This document shows, piece after piece, positions 1 to 8,252 of a DNA stretch of 33,280 nucleotides. Origin of the DNA: JAKLFA01 sp038222225 (GTDB lineage Bacteria > Omnitrophota > Gorgyraeia > Zapsychrales > JANLHA01). The DNA lies in the NCBI GenBank assembly GCA_038222225.1, contig JBBRHV010000021.1, positions 1 through 33,280 on the forward strand. Reading direction: 5' to 3'. The position numbers were made by a program, and so were the translations under genes. The stretch's first letter is position 1. Each line of letters opens with the position of its first letter. The notes beneath the pieces were generated by a model. The model saw nothing but the letters and a program-made list of their open reading frames with translations, had not been told where the DNA came from and searched no databases.

Positions 1-183
1 GCTGGGCATCGAAAGATCCATCACCACTAGGTCGCATTTGACTTTTGTCAGCATCTCAAGAAGTTCAAATCCGTCTGCCGCTTCACCGACAATCTTCAAA
101 TGCGATTGCGGCGAAATCAAACTCCGCAAGCCGGCCCGGAACATCAGATGGTCATCTGCTATAATCACCCGGTACTCGCTCAT
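1..183 (-). CDS. Response regulator, N-terminal part of receiver domain (cut by window edge)
   Basis: The 61 visible codons encode the start of a CheY-like receiver domain. The acidic pair D10-D11 (in IIADDH) and the phospho-acceptor D56 (in VVMDLSMP) are in place. The early 'ADDHxMFRAGL' pattern is typical of NarL/FixJ-type regulators, which carry a C-terminal LuxR-type HTH; that part lies outside the window, so the output domain is inference. The ATG overlaps the stop of the upstream histidine kinase by four bases (ATGA), so the two are almost certainly translationally coupled and form a cognate pair. Receiver identity is very confident; NarL-type output is likely. Confidence 0.9.
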   Translation of the reverse strand, partial: MSEYRVIIADDHLMFRAGLRSLISPQSHLKIVGEAADGFELLEMLTKVKCDLVVMDLSMPS

Positions 184-893
184 TCTTCCTCATTCTTTAC
201 GGTCATCGGAACATACAAACGGATCGTCGTGCCTTGTCCCGGCTCAGACTGAATGTCCAGCTCGCCTTTCAGCAGCCGGGCCCGTTCCTGCATCGTCGAA
301 AGGCCCTGTCCGTGCCTTCCATCATCAGAATGAATATCGCTCGGTAAGAATCCCTTCCCATCATCTTTGATGATCAGCGTCAGACCTTGCTTTCCCCTTC
401 GAAACAGGATCTCAACATTGGCCGCCTCGGCATGATGCTGCAAATTCGCCAGGGATTCCTGAACGATTCTGTAGAGATTCACCGGCTCCCCGTGAAACTG
501 AAGATCATCCAGATTCCCGACTTGGGCGCGGATGTTCAATCTCTTATTTTTTCTGAAATCCGAAATGAGTTTCTTTAATGCTAAAGTCAGACCCATCGTC
601 TCGATCACTTTGGGCCGTAATGACGTCGCGATATTCCGGGATTTCTCGATGATCTCATCAATATAGGCAATGACCCGCTCATAGGACCGTCGATTCAGCC
701 GGGTCTCTAAATATTCGGGTCGGACGCTGGATTGAATCAGCATTTTCAAAGTCGCCAACGACTGGCCCAATTCATCATGAATCTCTTTGGAGATCCGGTG
801 GCGCTCATACTCCTGGGCCTCAATAATGCGCTGAGGAAGCGAGCGGATTTTATCTTTAAGCTCTTTGAGTTTTTCTGATGAGATCTCTGTCAT
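180..893 (-). CDS. Soluble NarX/DegS-type sensor histidine kinase
   Basis: This 237-residue protein has an N-terminal coiled helix, a HisKA_3 dimerisation region with the phospho-acceptor H39 in the 'RISKEIHDELGQ' motif, and a C-terminal HATPase_c domain (about 130-237) with N150 in the N box, D178-G179 in the 'DDGKGF' box and a glycine-rich 'GRHGQGL' lid. It autophosphorylates on His and donates to the NarL-like regulator whose start overlaps its stop. No membrane segment or recognisable sensor domain is present, so it is cytoplasmic and probably senses through a partner. It lies in a co-directional run behind an HtrA protease and a radical SAM protein. No clear Shine-Dalgarno precedes the ATG. 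Confidence 0.93.
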   Translation of the reverse strand: MTEISSEKLKELKDKIRSLPQRIIEAQEYERHRISKEIHDELGQSLATLKMLIQSSVRPEYLETRLNRRSYERVIAYIDEIIEKSRNIATSLRPKVIETMGLTLALKKLISDFRKNKRLNIRAQVGNLDDLQFHGEPVNLYRIVQESLANLQHHAEAANVEILFRRGKQGLTLIIKDDGKGFLPSDIHSDDGRHGQGLSTMQERARLLKGELDIQSEPGQGTTIRLYVPMTVKNEEE

Positions 894-902
894 GCGCTTG
901 TC

Positions 903-1691
903 TTATAACCCGGTATAATTCCCATGTCTTTTTTCTGTCTGCCCTTGATCAAAAGCCTGTGCGGTCTGACGCTTGCGCTCATAGACCATCGTGACCGGTA
1001 AATCCGAAAAACAGGCTTTAACGGCCTGCATCTCCTCGGGGCTGAGCGCCGCAGAGCCGCTGGGCCGCAAAGGCGTATTCAATTCGATCTCCTCGGCACC
1101 GATGGCACGGACAAGGGCCGCAATGTCAGCCGCCCGTTCCTTATTTTCCGGCACAAACATGATCTGCAGCGCGAATTTTCCGGAGAATTCCTTGTTAAAT
1201 ATTCGCATACTTTCAACCATTTTGTCAAATCGAAAATCCTCCTGAGGCCTGGCCACCGCACGGCACACGTCTCCGTCACAGGCATCCAGCTTCGCCAAAA
1301 CGCAATCCGCGGCCAACAGATCCTCACGGACCCGCGGATCCGAAAACAACGTCGAGTTGGTGATCACCGCGATTTTTTCACTCCGGCAACTTTTCAGCGC
1401 ACGGATCATCTCTCCCAAATTCTCGGCTAAGGTCGGTTCTCCCCGTCCGGAAAAAGTCAAATAATCAATGGGCTGCGGATATTCAAAGGCGTTGACCTCA
1501 TCCAGAATATCCTGGGTCGCCACAAAAACTTGCCGGTCCTGCGTCAAAATATCGGTTGCGCCCAACTGGCAATACACACAGTCCATGCTGCAAATTTTTT
1601 CGCTCCGCGCAATCGGATCGATCCCTAAGGAAAGTCCCAACCTCCAGGAATACACCGGACCGTAAATATATTTAAATTCTATGCTCGGCAT
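903..1691 (-). CDS. Tyw1-like (COG0731-type) radical SAM protein
   Basis: The protein has 262 residues. The radical SAM cluster motif C34-x3-C38-x2-C41 (CSMDCVYCQLG) follows the 'YGPVYSWRLGLSLGIDPI' opening that marks the COG0731 family, whose named members are related to the wyosine-tRNA synthase TYW1. 'SGRGEPTLA' matches the GGEP-type SAM-binding motif of the fold. The substrate of the short bacterial members is not established, so I call the family only. It sits 27 bases after the HtrA protease stop and 9 bases before the histidine kinase start, which implies co-transcription, but the functional link is not obvious. The true wyosine pathway is archaeal/eukaryotic, so a role in wybutosine synthesis is not implied. 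Confidence 0.88.
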   Translation of the reverse strand: MPSIEFKYIYGPVYSWRLGLSLGIDPIARSEKICSMDCVYCQLGATDILTQDRQVFVATQDILDEVNAFEYPQPIDYLTFSGRGEPTLAENLGEMIRALKSCRSEKIAVITNSTLFSDPRVREDLLAADCVLAKLDACDGDVCRAVARPQEDFRFDKMVESMRIFNKEFSGKFALQIMFVPENKERAADIAALVRAIGAEEIELNTPLRPSGSAALSPEEMQAVKACFSDLPVTMVYERKRQTAQAFDQGQTEKRHGNYTGL

Positions 1692-1718
1692 GCTTGATCA
1701 CCCCCAAAGGGACATTCC

Positions 1719-2759
1719 CTACAATTCCCGCAACACAATCGACTTTTCGATCCGTGTTCCGTTTCGATAAATCGTGAATTCCGCCTGATCCCCCTCTTTA
1801 TAATTCCGCTCGATCAAATAAAGAAGCTCATCATTATTATGAACCGGCTGGCCACCCACCTCAAGGATCACATCCCCGAAGACAATATTTCCTGATTCAT
1901 CCCGCGTGGTGGGCTGAACCCCGGCTTCAGCCGCGCTGCTTCCGGGCTCCACTTCTAAAATCATCGCCCCCTTGACCCCAATACGCTGCCGGACATTATC
2001 CGGAACCAAATTTGCGCCGATCCCAAGTCGTTTGACACGCCCGTATTTGATCAATTGCGGAACCACGCGCTTTACCTCATCAACGGGAATCGCGAATCCC
2101 ACTCCGGCATTGGCGCCGGACGGGCTGAAAATCGCGGTTGAAACACCGATAAGCTTTCCCGAAGAATCCAGCAGCGGGCCCCCGGAACTCCCCGGATTGA
2201 TGGCGGCATCGGTCTGAATGACATCATGGATCTTGCGGCCCGTCATCGAAGAGATCGAACGGCCAAGCGCGCTGACAACGCCCGTTGTTAATGAATAATC
2301 CAATCCAAAAGGATTCCCGATCGAAAGGGCGGTTTGCCCGACCTTCAGGTCCTGCGATGAACCCGTTTCGATCGGCTTTAAAAGCTCCGGCGGAGCTTCA
2401 ATCTTAAGAACGGCCAGGTCATGATCCGGAGATACTCCGACAACCTTGGCCGGATAGGCCTTACGGTCGGACAGGATCACCATGATCCGGTCCGCCTGAT
2501 ACACAACGTGAAAATTCGTAATGATATGACCCTGGGCATCCCAGACAAACCCGGAGCCGGCCCCTTGCGGGACTTCATAAATGTCATCAGAAAACCAGTC
2601 CCATTGAAGCGCGGCGTTTTTTATAAAAACGACCGACGAAGACGTCTGCTCAAAAATACCGATCAGCCGGTTCTCTGATTCACTGAGTTCCGCCCAGGCC
2701 GCCGCTGTTCCGGAAAAAAAGATCAACAGTGCACATAAAAATTTCCACCCTCGATTCAT
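1719..2759 (-). CDS. Periplasmic HtrA/Deg-type serine protease with one PDZ domain
   Basis: A 346-residue S1C-family protease. Residues 1-23 form a Sec signal peptide ending in 'AAAWA', so the product acts in the periplasm. The catalytic triad is visible: H84 (TNFHVV), D114 (PDHDLAVL) and S192 (NPGSSGGP). A single PDZ domain occupies about 240-340 ('GAMILEVEPGSSAAEAGV'). One PDZ and a cleavable-looking signal place it between DegS (anchored, one PDZ) and DegQ (two PDZ). It is the first gene of the leftward run containing the radical SAM protein and the two-component pair. GGAGG lies six bases upstream of the ATG, and an extended -10 is at 2795-2800. Role: envelope protein quality control; possible signalling to the downstream kinase is speculation. 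Confidence 0.95.
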   Translation of the reverse strand: MNRGWKFLCALLIFFSGTAAAWAELSESENRLIGIFEQTSSSVVFIKNAALQWDWFSDDIYEVPQGAGSGFVWDAQGHIITNFHVVYQADRIMVILSDRKAYPAKVVGVSPDHDLAVLKIEAPPELLKPIETGSSQDLKVGQTALSIGNPFGLDYSLTTGVVSALGRSISSMTGRKIHDVIQTDAAINPGSSGGPLLDSSGKLIGVSTAIFSPSGANAGVGFAIPVDEVKRVVPQLIKYGRVKRLGIGANLVPDNVRQRIGVKGAMILEVEPGSSAAEAGVQPTTRDESGNIVFGDVILEVGGQPVHNNDELLYLIERNYKEGDQAEFTIYRNGTRIEKSIVLREL

Positions 2760-2794
2760 CCCAACCCTCCGTCAAATCACGCTTTAAGAAAATT

Positions 2795-2803
2795 ATTATA
2801 CCA
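2795..2803 (-). promoter_or_regulatory. Extended -10 promoter for the HtrA operon
   Basis: On the minus strand a perfect TATAAT (2795-2800) is preceded by TG plus one base, the extended -10 motif. No good -35 hexamer is found 16-18 bases upstream, which is normal for extended -10 promoters. The transcript would start near 2788 and give a leader of about 30 bases with GGAGG before the ATG at 2759. Confidence 0.6.
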
Positions 2804-2920
2804 CGTCTCTCAAGTATTGCACGGCTGCTTCCTGCATAAAAAATATTCTCAAACCCGCCAGAGAATGATCGGCATACAAAACCCGGGAATCTGGAACAAA
2901 CATCGTTCTATCATAACAAA

Positions 2921-2952
2921 AAAACGGTTAGGATGAAAACCCTAACCGTTTT
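2921..2952 (-). terminator. Rho-independent terminator after the nifJ operon
   Basis: A perfect 12-base-pair inverted repeat (2921-2932 with 2941-2952) encloses an 8-base loop. On the minus strand the stem contains CGGTTAGG/CCTAACCG and ends in a run of seven T. It lies about 20 bases past the stop of the dihydroorotate-dehydrogenase-like gene. A-runs on both sides make it potentially bidirectional. Confidence 0.9.
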
Positions 2953-2974
2953 TCTGCATTTCTATTTGCTGATC

Positions 2975-3970
2975 TCAATGACCGGAAAATTCATTGAGCG
3001 CTTTCATGTAATTAGCGCGCTCAAAACTCTCAGGATGAGGACACGTCTTCTGACTTAAGATGCCCTTCATTTTTGCGACAGACTCATATTTATTTTTTTC
3101 CATCCAGGCTTCCATCTCTTTCAGCATCACCTTGGCCTGCGTCGGTCCGTGCATCAGAAATGCCGCACAGGACATGGCAACATCTGCACCGGCCATAATC
3201 ACCTTAACCATGTCTTTTCCGGTATGGATACCGCTATTGGCAGCCAGACTGGCCTTAAGCTGTCCATAAAGAACCGCGATCCATCTCAAAGGAAGGCGCA
3301 ATTCTGCGGAGGTGCTGAATTGAATACTCGGAAGGACCTCCAAATTCTCGACATCCAGATCCGGCTGATAAAACCGGTTGAACAATACGATCCCATCTGC
3401 GCCGGCTTCATCCAAACATTTCACAAAATTGGATAAGGCGCTAAAATACGGGCTCAATTTCACGGCAACCGGAATGCTGACCGCTGATTTAACCGCCTTG
3501 AGAATTTCTTCATAATTATTCTCCACATCATCCGGTGTTGTCTGGAATTGAGTCGCTAAAAAATAGATATTCAACTCCAGCGCATCAGCGCCCGCCTGTT
3601 CGATCTGTTTGGCGTAATCCGTCCAGCCCCCCATCGTGTGGCCGTTCAGACTCCCGATCACCGGGATCTTTAAACTGGCTTTGGCTTTGCGGATCTGGTT
3701 CAGATACTCCTCCGGGCCGAGCTTAAAATCTTCCGCCACCGGAAAATAGTTCAGCGCCTCGGCGAAGCTTTCGGTTCCCTGAACCAAATTTTGATTCAGC
3801 TCCGCGGCCTCATGCGTCAGCTGTTCTTCAAAAATCGAATGACAGACAATGGCCGCAACGCCGGCATCCTCGAGCCTTTTGAAATTGTCAAACTCTTTGG
3901 TTAAAGGCGACGCAGACACCACCAACGGGTTCTTCAACTTCAATCCTAGATATTGTGTTTTTAAATCCAT
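2975..3970 (-). CDS. Dihydroorotate-dehydrogenase-like flavoprotein of the nifJ operon
   Basis: A TIM-barrel FMN protein of 331 residues related to PyrD ('LGLKLKNPLVVSASPLT' opening; 'IPVAVKLSPYF' and 'AGADGIVLFNR' in the core; 'GIHTGKDMVKVIMAGADV' near the phosphate-binding end). Classic PyrD has an ELNxSCPN motif; here it reads ELNIYFLATQ, so the conserved Cys-Pro-Asn is missing and pyrimidine synthesis is doubtful. An upstream ATG at 4033 would overlap nifJ by 38 bases, but I chose the ATG at 3970 because GGGAGAGGA sits just before it. It is the second gene after nifJ, which suggests an accessory redox role around pyruvate:ferredoxin oxidoreductase; that role is inference. Confidence 0.88.
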   Translation of the reverse strand: MDLKTQYLGLKLKNPLVVSASPLTKEFDNFKRLEDAGVAAIVCHSIFEEQLTHEAAELNQNLVQGTESFAEALNYFPVAEDFKLGPEEYLNQIRKAKASLKIPVIGSLNGHTMGGWTDYAKQIEQAGADALELNIYFLATQFQTTPDDVENNYEEILKAVKSAVSIPVAVKLSPYFSALSNFVKCLDEAGADGIVLFNRFYQPDLDVENLEVLPSIQFSTSAELRLPLRWIAVLYGQLKASLAANSGIHTGKDMVKVIMAGADVAMSCAAFLMHGPTQAKVMLKEMEAWMEKNKYESVAKMKGILSQKTCPHPESFERANYMKALNEFSGH

Positions 3971-3995
3971 AGGTATTTCCTCTCCCTTAAGAAGT

Positions 3996-6900
3996 TCAGA
4001 CCGATCCCTCTGTAATTCCCAAAATCGCATCATACTGTTTCTTCATTGTTTCATAAACCTTCCACTTCAGATTGACATCGTCCTGAGCTTTTACCAAAAG
4101 CTCTTTTGCCCACTCAGGCTTCATTTTTGCCAACATGTTAAAACGATTCTCACGGTAGGCAAAATCCTCAAACCGCACCTTTGGCGGACGGGAATCCAAC
4201 GTCAACGGATTTTTCCCCTCAGCCCAAAGCACCGGATTAAAACGAAACAGCGGCCAATGCCCGCACTCGACAGCGGCCTTCTGATTATCCATCCCCTTGG
4301 ACATATTGATCCCATGAGCGATACAATGGCTGTAGGCAAGAATGATCGACGGCCCGTTATACGCCTCAGCTTCCAAGAACGCCTTGACCGTCTGATTATC
4401 ATTAGCCCCCATCGCCACCTCGGCGACATAAACCGTTCCGTATGTCATCGCCATACGCGCCAAATCCTTTTTGGCAACCGGTTTTCCATTGGCGGCGAAT
4501 TTTGCGACAGCTGCGCGCGGGGTTGATTTCGACGCCTGCCCCCCTGTGTTGGAATAGACTTCCGTGTCCAACACCAGGATATTCACATTCAGACCCGAAG
4601 CCAGAACATGATCTAAACCACCGTAACCAATATCATAAGCCCAACCGTCTCCGCCGAAGATCCACACGCTCTTTTTCACCAGCATATCCGCCAAACTGAG
4701 CAAATGCGCCGCATCGGATGATTTATCGGCCTTCAATTTATTCTTCAATTGTTCAACGCGCACGCGCTGCTCAACAATTCCCTCTTCCGTGCTTTGATCA
4801 GCCCCCAAAATGGCTTTGACAAGCCCGTCGCCGATCTGCCCGGAAAGTTTCTTGACAAGCTCACAGGCAAATTCTGCCTGCTTATCCAGCGTCAGACGGA
4901 ATCCCAAACCAAACTCGGCATTGTCCTCGAAGAGAGAATTTGACCAAGCCGGCCCGCGACCCTGAGCGTTGACCGTATATGGCGTTGTCGGCAAGTTCCC
5001 CCCGTAAATCGAGGAACACCCCGTCGCATTCGCCACCACCATGCGATCTCCAAAGAGCTGCGTCACCAGCTTGATATATGGAGTCTCCCCGCATCCGGCG
5101 CAGCAGCCGGAAAACTCAAATAACGGCTGCAAGACCTGAACGGTTCGAGTCGCGTCTTTGCGGACTTTAGAACGGTCCATTTCAGGGATCTGTTCAAAAA
5201 ATTCCCAATTCTTCCGTTCCTGTTCGCGCAACGGAGGCTGTGAGGCCATATTCAAAGCCTTTTTGCTCGGATCAACTTTATTCTTAGCCGGACAGGCCTC
5301 AACGCAAAGAACACAACCGGTACAATCTTCCGGAGCAACTTGAATCGTGAACTTTTGACCTTCCCATTCTTTCGTTTTCGCATCTGCTGACTTAAAGGTC
5401 TCCGGCGCTCCCTCCAGGATCTTTGGATCATAGGCCTTCATCCGAAGCGTCGCATGCGGGCAAACCCCGATACATTTTCCGCACTGAATACAGACCTGTT
5501 CATCCCAAACCGGGATCTGCAGGGCAATATTGCGTTTTTCCCATTTGGTGGTTCCTGTCGGATAGGTCCCGTCATCGGGAAGAAGCGAAACCGGGATCTC
5601 ATCGCCTTTACCGGCCATGATCATCGCCGTAACATTCTTCACGAATTCCGGAGCGTTCTCTGGAACTGCCGGCTTCTGATGAATCTTGCTGGTCGCCTTT
5701 TCCGGAACTTTGACCTCGTGAAGATGAGCCAGCGAGTGATCCACCGCGCTGAAATTTTTCTTTACAATTTCTTCCCCTTTAGAACCATAAGTCTTTTTAA
5801 TCGCGTTCTTGATCGCCGCGATCGCCTCCTCTTTCGGAAGAACCCCGGAGATCGCGAAAAAGCAGGTCTGCATAATTGTATTGATGCGCACGCCCATGCC
5901 GGTATCTTTCGCAACCGTGTAGGCATCGATCACATAAAATTTCGCGTTACGCTTAATCATCTTGTCCTGAATTTCATAGGGCAACTGATCCCAAATTTCA
6001 TCAGGCCCGTAAGGCGTATTCAGCAAGAACACGCCCTGATCTTTGATCTGGTCTAGCACACCATACTTCTCCAAAAACGAAGACTGATGACACCCCACAA
6101 AACTGGCCTTGGAAACCAAATAGGTGGCATGAATCGGATTCGGACCAAACCGCAAATGGGAAACTGTCACCGATCCGGCTTTTTTAGAATCATAAACAAA
6201 ATATCCCTGAGCATAATTATCGGTCTCGGTCCCGATGATCTTAATAGAATTTTTATTTGCCCCGACGGTCCCGTCAGCCCCTAAACCGTAAAAGATCGCC
6301 TGGACACCTTTCGGATCTTCAATAGAGAAATTCGGATCGTAAGAAATACTTGAGTGACAAAGATCGTCATTAATTCCGACCGTAAAATGATTTTTAGGCT
6401 CTGCTTTAGCCAGCTCATCAAAAACACCTTTGATCATGCCCGGGTTGAATTCCTTTGAGGAAAGACCATAACGGCCTCCGATCACTTTCGGCAGTGTTTT
6501 AAACCCGGCGGCCGGTCCAAACTCCGCTAACGCCGCGATCACATCTAAATACAGCGGCTCCCCTCCGGCTCCCGGCTCTTTCGTGCGGTCTAAAACCGTG
6601 ATCTTTTTGACGGTTTTAGGCAAGGCGGCCGCAAAGGCCTCCCCCACAAACGGACGATACAAACGAACCTTAACCGCTCCGACCTTTTCTCCCTTCTTAA
6701 CGAGATATTCCACGGTTTCCTCAACAGCCTCCGCCCCGGAACCCATCAGAACCACAACGCGCTCCGCATCGGGAGCCCCGATATAATCAAACAGCTTGTA
6801 TTGCCGGCCGGTTAATTTCGCAAATTTATTCATCGTGTCCTGCACGATTTGAGGGCACTTCAAGTAATACGGGTTCACTCCCTCACGGGCCTGAAAGAAC

Positions 6901-7571
6901 ACATCCGGATTCTGTGCAGTTCCGCGCAGAACAGGATGGTCTGAGGATAATCCTCGACGACGATGAGCGAAAACAAATTCATCATTGATCATCGCTTTCA
7001 AATCATCCATGGTCAGCTCTTCGATCTTAGCCACCTCATGCGAGGTGCGGAACCCGTCAAAAAAATGCAAAAATGGAATCCGCGCTTCAAGCGTCGCCGC
7101 ATGTGAAATCAACGCAAAATCCATCGCCTCCTGAACAGAATTCGATGCCAGCATGGCAAACCCGGTTCCCCGCACCGCCATCACATCCGAATGATCACCG
7201 AAAATCGACAACGCCTGCGCCGCGACGGAACGGGCCGAAACATGAAAAACCGTCGACGTCAATTCGCCGGCAATCTTGAACATGTTCGGAATCATCAATA
7301 ATAATCCCTGTGACGCCGTAAACGTCGTTGTTAATGCGCCCGTCTGCAAAGCGCCATGCACTGCTCCGGCAGCCCCGCCCTCACTCTGCATCTCCTGAAC
7401 AAAGGGAATCGTGCCCCAAATATTGCGCTGCTCTGTCGCGGACCAGAGATCCGCCCATTCACCCATGTTCGATGACGGAGTGATCGGATAGATCGCGATC
7501 ACTTCCGACACTTTATGTGCAACATACGCCGTCGCTTCATTTCCATCAATTGTAACCTTCTGTCTATTCAT
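3996..7571 (-). CDS. nifJ: Pyruvate:ferredoxin (flavodoxin) oxidoreductase, all domains fused
   Basis: This 1191-residue enzyme oxidises pyruvate plus CoA to acetyl-CoA and CO2 and reduces ferredoxin. Domain order is complete: pyruvate/TPP-binding domain I with T31 (YPITPSS), E64 (EMQSEGG) and R114 (SARSVAAQ), which match known active-site positions of the Desulfovibrio africanus enzyme; domain II; the gamma domain; an EKR-type linker; a two-[4Fe-4S] ferredoxin domain with CIQCGKCIGVC (about 693) and CTGCVLCVEAC (about 747); and the TPP domain with CAGCGETPYIK (about 822) and 'GGDGWAYDIGYGG'. The cysteines around the proximal cluster are present. Length fits the family. AAAGGA precedes the ATG by five to six bases. 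Acetyl-CoA made here can feed the ADP-forming synthetase at 23895-25964. Confidence 0.98.
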   Translation of the reverse strand: MNRQKVTIDGNEATAYVAHKVSEVIAIYPITPSSNMGEWADLWSATEQRNIWGTIPFVQEMQSEGGAAGAVHGALQTGALTTTFTASQGLLLMIPNMFKIAGELTSTVFHVSARSVAAQALSIFGDHSDVMAVRGTGFAMLASNSVQEAMDFALISHAATLEARIPFLHFFDGFRTSHEVAKIEELTMDDLKAMINDEFVFAHRRRGLSSDHPVLRGTAQNPDVFFQAREGVNPYYLKCPQIVQDTMNKFAKLTGRQYKLFDYIGAPDAERVVVLMGSGAEAVEETVEYLVKKGEKVGAVKVRLYRPFVGEAFAAALPKTVKKITVLDRTKEPGAGGEPLYLDVIAALAEFGPAAGFKTLPKVIGGRYGLSSKEFNPGMIKGVFDELAKAEPKNHFTVGINDDLCHSSISYDPNFSIEDPKGVQAIFYGLGADGTVGANKNSIKIIGTETDNYAQGYFVYDSKKAGSVTVSHLRFGPNPIHATYLVSKASFVGCHQSSFLEKYGVLDQIKDQGVFLLNTPYGPDEIWDQLPYEIQDKMIKRNAKFYVIDAYTVAKDTGMGVRINTIMQTCFFAISGVLPKEEAIAAIKNAIKKTYGSKGEEIVKKNFSAVDHSLAHLHEVKVPEKATSKIHQKPAVPENAPEFVKNVTAMIMAGKGDEIPVSLLPDDGTYPTGTTKWEKRNIALQIPVWDEQVCIQCGKCIGVCPHATLRMKAYDPKILEGAPETFKSADAKTKEWEGQKFTIQVAPEDCTGCVLCVEACPAKNKVDPSKKALNMASQPPLREQERKNWEFFEQIPEMDRSKVRKDATRTVQVLQPLFEFSGCCAGCGETPYIKLVTQLFGDRMVVANATGCSSIYGGNLPTTPYTVNAQGRGPAWSNSLFEDNAEFGLGFRLTLDKQAEFACELVKKLSGQIGDGLVKAILGADQSTEEGIVEQRVRVEQLKNKLKADKSSDAAHLLSLADMLVKKSVWIFGGDGWAYDIGYGGLDHVLASGLNVNILVLDTEVYSNTGGQASKSTPRAAVAKFAANGKPVAKKDLARMAMTYGTVYVAEVAMGANDNQTVKAFLEAEAYNGPSIILAYSHCIAHGINMSKGMDNQKAAVECGHWPLFRFNPVLWAEGKNPLTLDSRPPKVRFEDFAYRENRFNMLAKMKPEWAKELLVKAQDDVNLKWKVYETMKKQYDAILGITEGSV

Positions 7572-7653
7572 GTGAATCCTTTCCTGTTAAAACAGCCTAT
7601 AAAAATATAACTCCCTAATATGATTTTATTATTTTGGTAAAAAGGTTTGCTCT

Positions 7654-7681
7654 ATTATATATCAGGTTCTTTAAAAATCAA
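7654..7681 (-). promoter_or_regulatory. Sigma70-type promoter of nifJ
   Basis: On the minus strand TTGATT (7676-7681) and a perfect TATAAT (7654-7659) are separated by 16 bases. The predicted start near 7647 gives a leader of about 76 bases before the nifJ ATG at 7571. The divergent promoter of the receiver-domain gene begins about 57 bases to the right. Confidence 0.65.
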
Positions 7682-7737
7682 GGTGAACATTTGCGGTGTC
7701 ACTCCTTGAAATCGCCTTGCTAAATCTAATTTGAAGA

Positions 7738-7766
7738 TTGACTTTTGAACGAGTTTATACGACAAT
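7738..7766 (+). promoter_or_regulatory. Promoter of the receiver-domain gene, start site predicted on its ATG
   Basis: TTGACT (7738-7743, five of six consensus bases) and GACAAT (7761-7766, four of six) are spaced by exactly 17 bases. The usual start distance puts +1 at A7773, the first base of the ATG. No Shine-Dalgarno sequence precedes that ATG, consistent with a leaderless transcript. Confidence 0.45.
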
Positions 7767-7772
7767 CAACCT

Positions 7773-8237
7773 ATGATGACTACGGCCGAAAACACTCCGG
7801 AACCTCCCGCCAAACACGATCCCTTTGGCCAGGGCAAACGCATTCTGATCGCTGATGATGATCCCACAACAACCGAACTTCTTAAAAAAATGCTCAGTGA
7901 CGTGGGATTTGAAGTGATTGTCGCTTCAAACGGCCAAGAAGCCTGGCAGCGCCTTTCAGAAAAACCCGTTCCCGATTTGATGGTCTGCGACTTTTTAATG
8001 CCTGAAATGGACGGCTTCAGCCTCTTTAAAGAAATGAAGAAAAACTCTGAGGTTAAGGACGTCCCCATTTTAATTCTGACTGCAAGGCGCAACACTCAGG
8101 ATTCTTTTCTTGTGGCAGGAGTGGATGGCTTTCATTCAAAACCGATCAATACCGAGCTCTTTCTGCAGGAAATCAAAACGCTCGCTTTACGGCCGAAGCC
8201 GACGCAATCATCAGCGGAAACCGATTCAGACAAATAA
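7773..8237 (+). CDS. Single-domain response regulator (CheY-like) with N-terminal extension
   Basis: A 154-residue protein with about 22 disordered, proline-rich residues followed by one receiver domain: acidic cluster D28-D30, phospho-acceptor D73 (VCDFLMPEMDG), T103 and K123 (SKP). No output domain follows, so it works through protein contact or as a phosphorelay carrier; its kinase is not adjacent. It is the only plus-strand gene in the left 30 kb, divergent from nifJ and convergent with the GT39-type gene, whose stop lies only 15 bases away. The start could be either ATG of the ATGATG pair (7773 or 7776). No ribosome-binding site is seen. Confidence 0.92.
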   Translation: MMTTAENTPEPPAKHDPFGQGKRILIADDDPTTTELLKKMLSDVGFEVIVASNGQEAWQRLSEKPVPDLMVCDFLMPEMDGFSLFKEMKKNSEVKDVPILILTARRNTQDSFLVAGVDGFHSKPINTELFLQEIKTLALRPKPTQSSAETDSDK

Positions 8238-8252
8238 TACCGCAGCAGCTTT

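Noticed and set aside
2845..2866. Possible second terminator (ATTCTC/GAGAAT) upstream of the HtrA gene
   Set aside because: Six weak pairs with a 10-base loop; the strong terminator at 2921-2952 already explains the end of the nifJ operon.
3971..4033. Upstream ATG for the dihydroorotate-dehydrogenase-like gene
   Set aside because: It would add 21 residues unlike the family and overlap nifJ by 38 bases, while the ATG at 3970 has a good ribosome-binding site.
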